The notes under the pieces are model-generated. The model was not told the origin of the DNA, did no database searches, and saw nothing but the letters and a program-made list of their open reading frames with translations. Shown here piece by piece: positions 59,101 to 64,000 of a stretch of DNA of 64,000 nt (the stretch's first letter is position 1; every line of letters starts with the position of its first letter). The DNA comes from Nematostella vectensis (lineage: Eukaryota > Cnidaria > Anthozoa > Actiniaria > Edwardsiidae): the NCBI RefSeq assembly GCF_932526225.1, contig NC_064043.1, forward strand, positions 1,757,501 to 1,821,500, written 5' to 3'. Position numbers and translations under genes: made by a program.

Positions 59101-62100
59101 CATACACATCAAATCAGTTTTCTTTGTTACTCTAAGTTGGAAAGGGAATTGATTCTCATAAAAGGTTTACTTACTAATCGTAAGCCTACCATCTTTTAAG
59201 TATAAGCCACCTACATCTTTTAAAAACAGTATACACGAGGTTGCATTTTTACTTTTGGTGGGGCCAAATACCTAATTTTAAATGTTGAGAAAAATCAGAT
59301 TTTTTTTATAAACCCCCTCTCTATAAAGTACCCTTTTTCCAATAATCCCTTCTTTGAAGCAAAAAGAGCCTTTACAGTAACATCTGTGTGTTACTATATT
59401 TGACTTTTAATAAATCACTGGCTGTTCAAATGTTTCTACTCTACACTGGGAGGAGGGAGTGTCCACGGCAAAACCTAGTGTTTTTGAGGCGGGCCAAAGG
59501 TTAAGCTGAAATTACAGTACTCCTTTTGTTAATGCCTGGCTAAACTAGACGACATGTCAAGCGTGACATGTGACATGCCGCCTATTTCAGGCAGGCTTTT
59601 ATGTTGAGATTTCTTGCCCATATTGAACGGGGGGGGGACTCTTCAGAAAAGTAGACGGGGGGGGGCACCACATCTTTTAGGGTATAAAAGATGCTGCCAT
59701 CCCTTAGGGGATGTTTAATGTTTTTGTTAACGATTCTGCCATCTCTTAGGGTTCAAAATTCCTTCGACCACACCCAATTTTCTACCTCGTAGGGGTAAGA
59801 ATTAATTCTGCTGACCTTGCCCAAAGTGCCCTCCCTTAGGATTAAAATTGATCTTAGCGATGATAACCCATCTTTTTTTATCGGAGTCCCCCCTGGATTG
59901 AAATTGACATGTTGCACACTTTATAGTTTGCTTCAGGCTTCCAGCGTCTCAAAGGCAAAAACACACTCTACCCTTTTGCATTCCACTGTACGGGAATGCC
60001 AATCAAGGTATGAATGTTTTAACAAGGAAAATTAGCTTGGCTTTGTCCTATGTAGAGCGTAGGGTTATGTAGAAGCTTGTTATTTCACTTCAAGACCATT
60101 ACCTACTAACAGGGTTACTTAGACTCCATTAACTCTATCAGAAAAACTTCCACTTTGATCTTACCCCCAGGTTACATACATATGAAAAACACCTAAAACT
60201 GATCCGACAAATTTACAGTATCAACCATAAGGGAATGTGTAAAAGAACTGTCCTATTCGTTAGGCCTTTTGGGATTCTCTCTCTTGGCAGGTCTGTAGCC
60301 AGGATTTTGAGTGGGGCTGGGGGGTTGTTTACCCATTTAGTGGACCATTTTCTCTTAGTTAGCTCGTCCTAGCTAGCAGTGGTACTCAATTTGCTTTCAT
60401 CAGAGTGTCGAGTAGGGAGGTTCTTCCTAACCCCCTACTGGCTACGGGCCTGCCTGGGATGTACTGTATTGTGTGACAGTGTGAACTTTTAAATATTAAA
60501 GTGTTAAAACTGTATTAGTTGGATGGATAATTGGTTGCTCTTATTTTTCACAAGGCATGTGCTGAGTGTTAATACTGTATTAGTTAGATAGATAATTGGT
60601 TGCTCTTATTTTTTAAGGCATGTGCTGATAAATTAAAGCGAGAAATGGAACAGTTTGGGAACCCGCCACGCTTCCCTGCTGTTGATGAGAACACTCAGGA
60701 TAAAAAACAGGTAGAGCAGAGGCAGCAGAGACCTGTCTCTTTCCTTGCGTTGTTTGTATGAAGACAACAGATCAATCTCCATCTTGTTATACTGTATTGT
60801 ATGTATATAAAGATGGCAGGGCATCTTGTGATGTCATGTTTGTTTTGAAGGGGCTTAGGATGGCATATGTAACCCCTCTCTCAAGCATGATTTTAATTTT
60901 CCCTGGGGTTTTACTGTGCAGATTGTGCTTTATTCTAGGTCTTGTCCGTGGCTTTTCAAACTCAGATATCTAATGTAGTAGATTTTCACTTAAAGGTCTG
61001 CATCTTTAAAGAAACACCATTGAAGTCTTATTAATACAATACTGTTTACAAGGATTTATCCTTGGTTTCATTTTGTTTTTATCTTATTATCTTTACCCCT
61101 ATGTTTTAGATGAAAAGCAAAGTCCTTGCAAAAACTGGCAATGTTACCTATCAATGGCAAATTATGCAGTCTCTAGGGATTCCCCAAGAAGAGATTCCCA
61201 AGTAAGCAAGCAACTTTAATATCACAAGGAACACCTCTGAGCTATAAGTGATGGCCTGCAACTACATGTGTAAAAGACTGTTGCTTCCAAGATGGCAATG
61301 GCTTGTCCCACAGGAAGGGCTTTTCTGGCGACCAAAATTAAGAAAGGCCTCTGATCTTGACCTGTGACCACTATGCTCAATACTAAGAGATTATCAAATG
61401 TACACCAAACTCCCTGTATGATATATATAGATATTGTAAAGAAATATACTTTCACTAGTTTATCAGGAAATTCTTCCATGTGTGTTGAGCAAATAGGGTG
61501 AGTTCTGGAATGTAGGAGTATATCGCAGAATTAACCTAAATCGTTGCATATTTAAACTAAAATATAAAAAAAAGAACCCCACAAAAATGTCCCTGACTGG
61601 AGAAGACTTTGTATGTACAGTGGGAGGGGAGGCTTATTCTGGGAGGCCAGTTAACTGGCAGTGACTTTGATTTTTAATTTTTCTTGCTAGATTTGCTGAG
61701 ACTGACTATTGGCTCAGCTATTTCCCACCACTTGCAAAAGAAGACTTGAAAAGCATGGGTCTCAAGGTAAGCTCATAGGATCCTGAGATTGATTGTGTGA
61801 TCCTTTACAGATTTTCTTCTCTATCTAACTCTTCACTGCAAAAGATGGATAGCCTACTTGTTCTTTGCATACTCCAGCTCGCTCACCTTCATCCAAACTA
61901 TCTAATGTGATTCCCAAAAATGCTTGGCAGCTAAACAGCATGACAAGTGTAGTGTGTGGTTTTCTTTGCGTAGACTGATTGGCGGCGTAGCTACATCACC
62001 ACAGATGTCAACCCCTACTATGACTCATTTGTCAGATGGCATTTCTGGAACCTCAAGGAGCGTGGAAAAGTCAAGTTTGGTAAACGGTAGGTTTTGCCTT

Positions 62101-62942
62101 AAAGCTGGCCATGTCCGGGTTGACTGTATTTGATTTCAAAGATTCATCTATTATTAATAATGTCTTGAATGCTTGTAGGTACACAATCTTCTCCCCAGCA
62201 GATGATCAGCCATGCATGGACCATGACAGACAAAGTGGAGAGGTAATTCTTCCAAGAACATGATTTCTTTCAATTGGGTGGTGGTAAGGGGGAGGGGGAA
62301 GTGTCTGGAGATGGCATCATTGGTGTTTGAAGTGGTATGTTTTTTTTCTGATGATGCTTGTGATGATAACAACAATAACAAGGACAATGCTGATGGTGAT
62401 GGAGACAATGATGACAGCGATGGCGATGGCTATGGTCATGACAATAGTGATGATGGCTGGTTAATCTTTGCTATGTTATCTCTAGGGTGTCGGTCCACAA
62501 GAGTACAATGTTATCAAGATGAAGGTGGTTCCACCTTTTAAAGAAAAACTCAGGTATTCGGTTATACCAGAACTATTTCTATCACATGCCAACTTGTAAG
62601 CTCAGCTGAGTAAGGGGAAATAGAATAGAAGAGTTGTTTTAAACATACTCTTATTATTTCAAATTTTATTTTAAGTATTTTAATATATTTTAAGTATTTA
62701 AAAGTACTTACAGAACATCAACTTAAGCATATAGTTTGAACACGAAAAATTAACTGTTGTATATTTTTCATTATTGCTATTATTATTATGATGATGAATA
62801 ATGATGATGATGATGATGATAATGATGATGATGTCTGTTCGTCAGTGTTCTAGAAGGCAAGAATGTTTACCTTGTTGCTGCTACACTTAGACCAGAGACT
62901 ATGTATGGACAAACCAACTGCTGGGTTAGACCTGATATGAAG
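55532..62942 (+). CDS. LARS1: Cytosolic leucyl-tRNA synthetase, first twelve exons (3' partial)
   Basis: Exons: 55652-55657 (from the canonical ATG; in-frame ATG also at 55532), 57621-57745, 58100-58181, 59078-59083, 59927-60007, 60618-60710, 61110-61201, 61691-61766, 61974-62086, 62179-62242, 62486-62553, 62846-62942. From 55652 they give 301 codons in phase; human LARS1 has about 1176 residues, so the rest lies beyond 64000. The class I signature [14 protein letters not shown] has HLGH at residues 62-65. Then come [60 protein letters not shown] and the CP1 editing-domain motif [14 protein letters not shown]. The enzyme charges tRNA-Leu for cytosolic translation and proofreads mischarged tRNA. 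Upstream of 55652 the frame stays open with an Arg-rich 40-residue extension from 55532. Exon 4 is only 6 nt. Confidence 0.93.
58432..58794. mobile_element. MITE in LARS1 intron 3 with 6-bp target duplication
   Basis: The ends CATACCTGTCAAC and GTTGACAGGTATG are exact inverses. The element is flanked by CTATTG at 58426-58431 and 58795-58800. The interior has inverted AAAATCTCAAGGCTTGAGAT and GCGGGAGAGCGGGAG motifs. It is non-coding and about 363 bp. Confidence 0.85.
59078..59083 (+). CDS. LARS1: LARS1 exon 4, 6-nt microexon (Ala-Glu)
   Basis: GCTGAG sits between TTGTCTACCCAG and GTAAGT. It supplies exactly the two residues needed between LAK (exon 3) and FASGFQ (exon 5), where human LARS1 has SKCEFAVGYQ (Cys-Glu). 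Both flanking junctions are phase 0, so skipping would delete two residues next to the HLGH motif without a frameshift. Confidence 0.85.
60286..60454. mobile_element. MITE-like element in LARS1 intron 5
   Basis: GGCAGGTCTGTAGCCAGGAT at the left and CTGGCTACGGGCCTGCC at the right are near-inverse ends, enclosing about 170 bp with a G-rich and a C-rich half. No coding content, and no clear target duplication. Confidence 0.7.
60501..60629 (+). repeat. LARS1: Two-copy duplication across the LARS1 exon 6 acceptor
   Basis: Two tandem copies of about 63-65 bp each contain GATAATTGGTTGCTCTTATT, a T run, AAG and the first exon bases GCATGTGCTGA. The upstream copy has its acceptor at 60554 (TTTCACAAG) and the real one is at 60617 (TTTTTTAAG), joined to the open exon. 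Use of the upstream site would add 63 nt (21 codons), but TGA/TAA stops lie in that stretch in some frames. Confidence 0.88.
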
Positions 62943-63470
62943 GTACAGTACTTAGACCAGAGACTGTATGGACAAATCAACTGCTGGGTTAGACCAGATA
63001 TAAAGGTACAGTACTTTGACCAGAGACTATGTATGGACAAACCAACTGCTGGGCTAGACCAGATGTAAAGGTACAGTACTTAGACCAGAGACTATGTATG
63101 AACAAACCAACTGCTGGGCTAGACCAGATATAAAGGTACAGTACTTAGACCAGAGACTATGTATGGACAAACCAACTGCTAGGTTAGACCAGATATAAAG
63201 GTACAGTACTTAGACCAGAGACTATATATGGACAAACCAACTGCTAGGTTAGACCAGATATAAAGGTACAGTACTTAGACCAGAGACTATGTATGGACAA
63301 ACCAACTGCTAGGTTAGACCAGATATAAAGGTACAGTACTTTGACCAGAGACTATGTATGGACAAACCAACTGCTGGGCTAGACCAGATATAAAGGTACA
63401 GTACTTAGACCAGAGACTATATATGGACAAACCAACTGCTGGGCTAGACCAGATATGAAGGTAGCCAACT
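62943..63470 (+). repeat. LARS1: 65-bp array duplicating LARS1 exon 12 end and donor
   Basis: Eight tandem copies (first 63 bp, the rest 65 bp) follow exon 12. Each begins GTACAGTACT and then copies the last 55 or so exon bases, which encode [18 protein letters not shown] in the real exon, and ends AAG before the next GTACAG. Donors are at 62943, 63006, 63071, 63136, 63201, 63266, 63331, 63396 and 63461. 65 is not a multiple of 3. Confidence 0.97.
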
Positions 63471-64000
63471 TATGTGAACAAATGTTGTACAGCAATGATA
63501 TTAGACAACTGCCTTTGCATGCTTGCCTAGTGGTTGGTTGCCAAACCTTTTTTCCCTTATAACCTGTATTTCTATTGACCATGGAATATGAAAAAAATAC
63601 TGTAGAATACATTAGCAGTATTTTTTAAATTGGAAAAAAATAAATTCAATTTGAATAGAAATTCTCCTAGTAAAACATCAAATCTGTATTATTAATCAAA
63701 TCATGTGAAACTGCTGTAGAATTTTCATTAGTGAAATCTTTCGTAACTATGGGATTACCGTAAGTGATCGGATAAATGCCCCCTATATGAAGAATTCCTC
63801 CTATCCAATGAACGCCCCCTAAGCTTACGAGTTTGTATTAACCGCCCCTCTCCTACAAATGCCCCCCTCTATTGAATGCTCCCTCTGCTTCCGTCCTTCC
63901 CATCTTAAAAAGCAAATGACATATGAATCCTGGTAATATAAATCAAATTCAATTGCCTTCTTTCCTGATCTGAGCTTGGCTTCTACTGGGTAAGACCTGC
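63471..64000. other. LARS1 intron 12 continuation, end of window
   Basis: No following LARS1 exon is recognised before the window ends. Positions 63770-63900 carry short repeats of the AATGCCCCC / GAACGCCCCC type. Confidence 0.5.

Overview
This is a window of animal nuclear DNA. It is intron-rich, AT-leaning and crowded with minisatellites. An early-branching invertebrate, most likely an anthozoan cnidarian, fits best: near-vertebrate exon structures, one WW-PDZ-FERM gene, and cytosolic aminoacyl-tRNA synthetase features. The species is inferred, not proven. Only spliced genes were found. All exon boundaries below were read by eye from GT-AG (or GC-AG) sites, phase continuity and family similarity.

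Layout. (1) 386-2369 (+): the last three exons of a COMMD6-like gene, whose 5' part lies outside the window. (2) 2.4-10.8 kb: no gene; several satellites, a MITE-like element, nested foldback DNA and a pair of oppositely oriented 13-bp arrays. (3) 10862-19279 (+): a complete eight-exon carbonic-anhydrase-related gene that has lost two of the three zinc ligands. (4) 20826-26429 (-): a complete nine-exon Cys-loop anion-channel subunit (GABA-A/glycine receptor type), convergent with gene 3. (5) 26.4-33.8 kb: no gene recognised; it separates two divergently transcribed genes. (6) 33767-52734 (+): an 18-exon WW-PDZ-FERM scaffold of the FRMPD4/Preso type with a 1.5-kb-residue-scale acidic tail, about 2086 aa in all. 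(7) 52.7-54.1 kb: a cluster of foldback elements. (8) 55532/55652-62942 (+): the first twelve exons of cytosolic leucyl-tRNA synthetase (LARS1), which continues beyond the window. The genes have unrelated housekeeping and neuronal-type roles and do not form a pathway.

The main novelty is a recurrent architecture. At several exon-intron junctions a segment carrying the splice site itself, with adjoining exon sequence, has been tandemly multiplied. The clearest case is the first FERM exon of the FRMPD4-like gene, where a 60-bp unit made of exon end plus 5' splice site occurs 49 times (40681-43604). Smaller versions occur at the exon leading into the PDZ (37 bp), at FERM exon 47180-47278 (58 bp), at the channel exon 7 acceptor (35 bp) and at LARS exon 12 (65 bp). 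Two-copy beginnings are seen at LARS exon 6 and FRMPD4 exon 39969-40097. Other notable points are a 6-nt microexon in LARS, a GC-AG intron in FRMPD4, and an in-frame Arg-rich N-terminal extension of LARS that could give a mitochondrial isoform.
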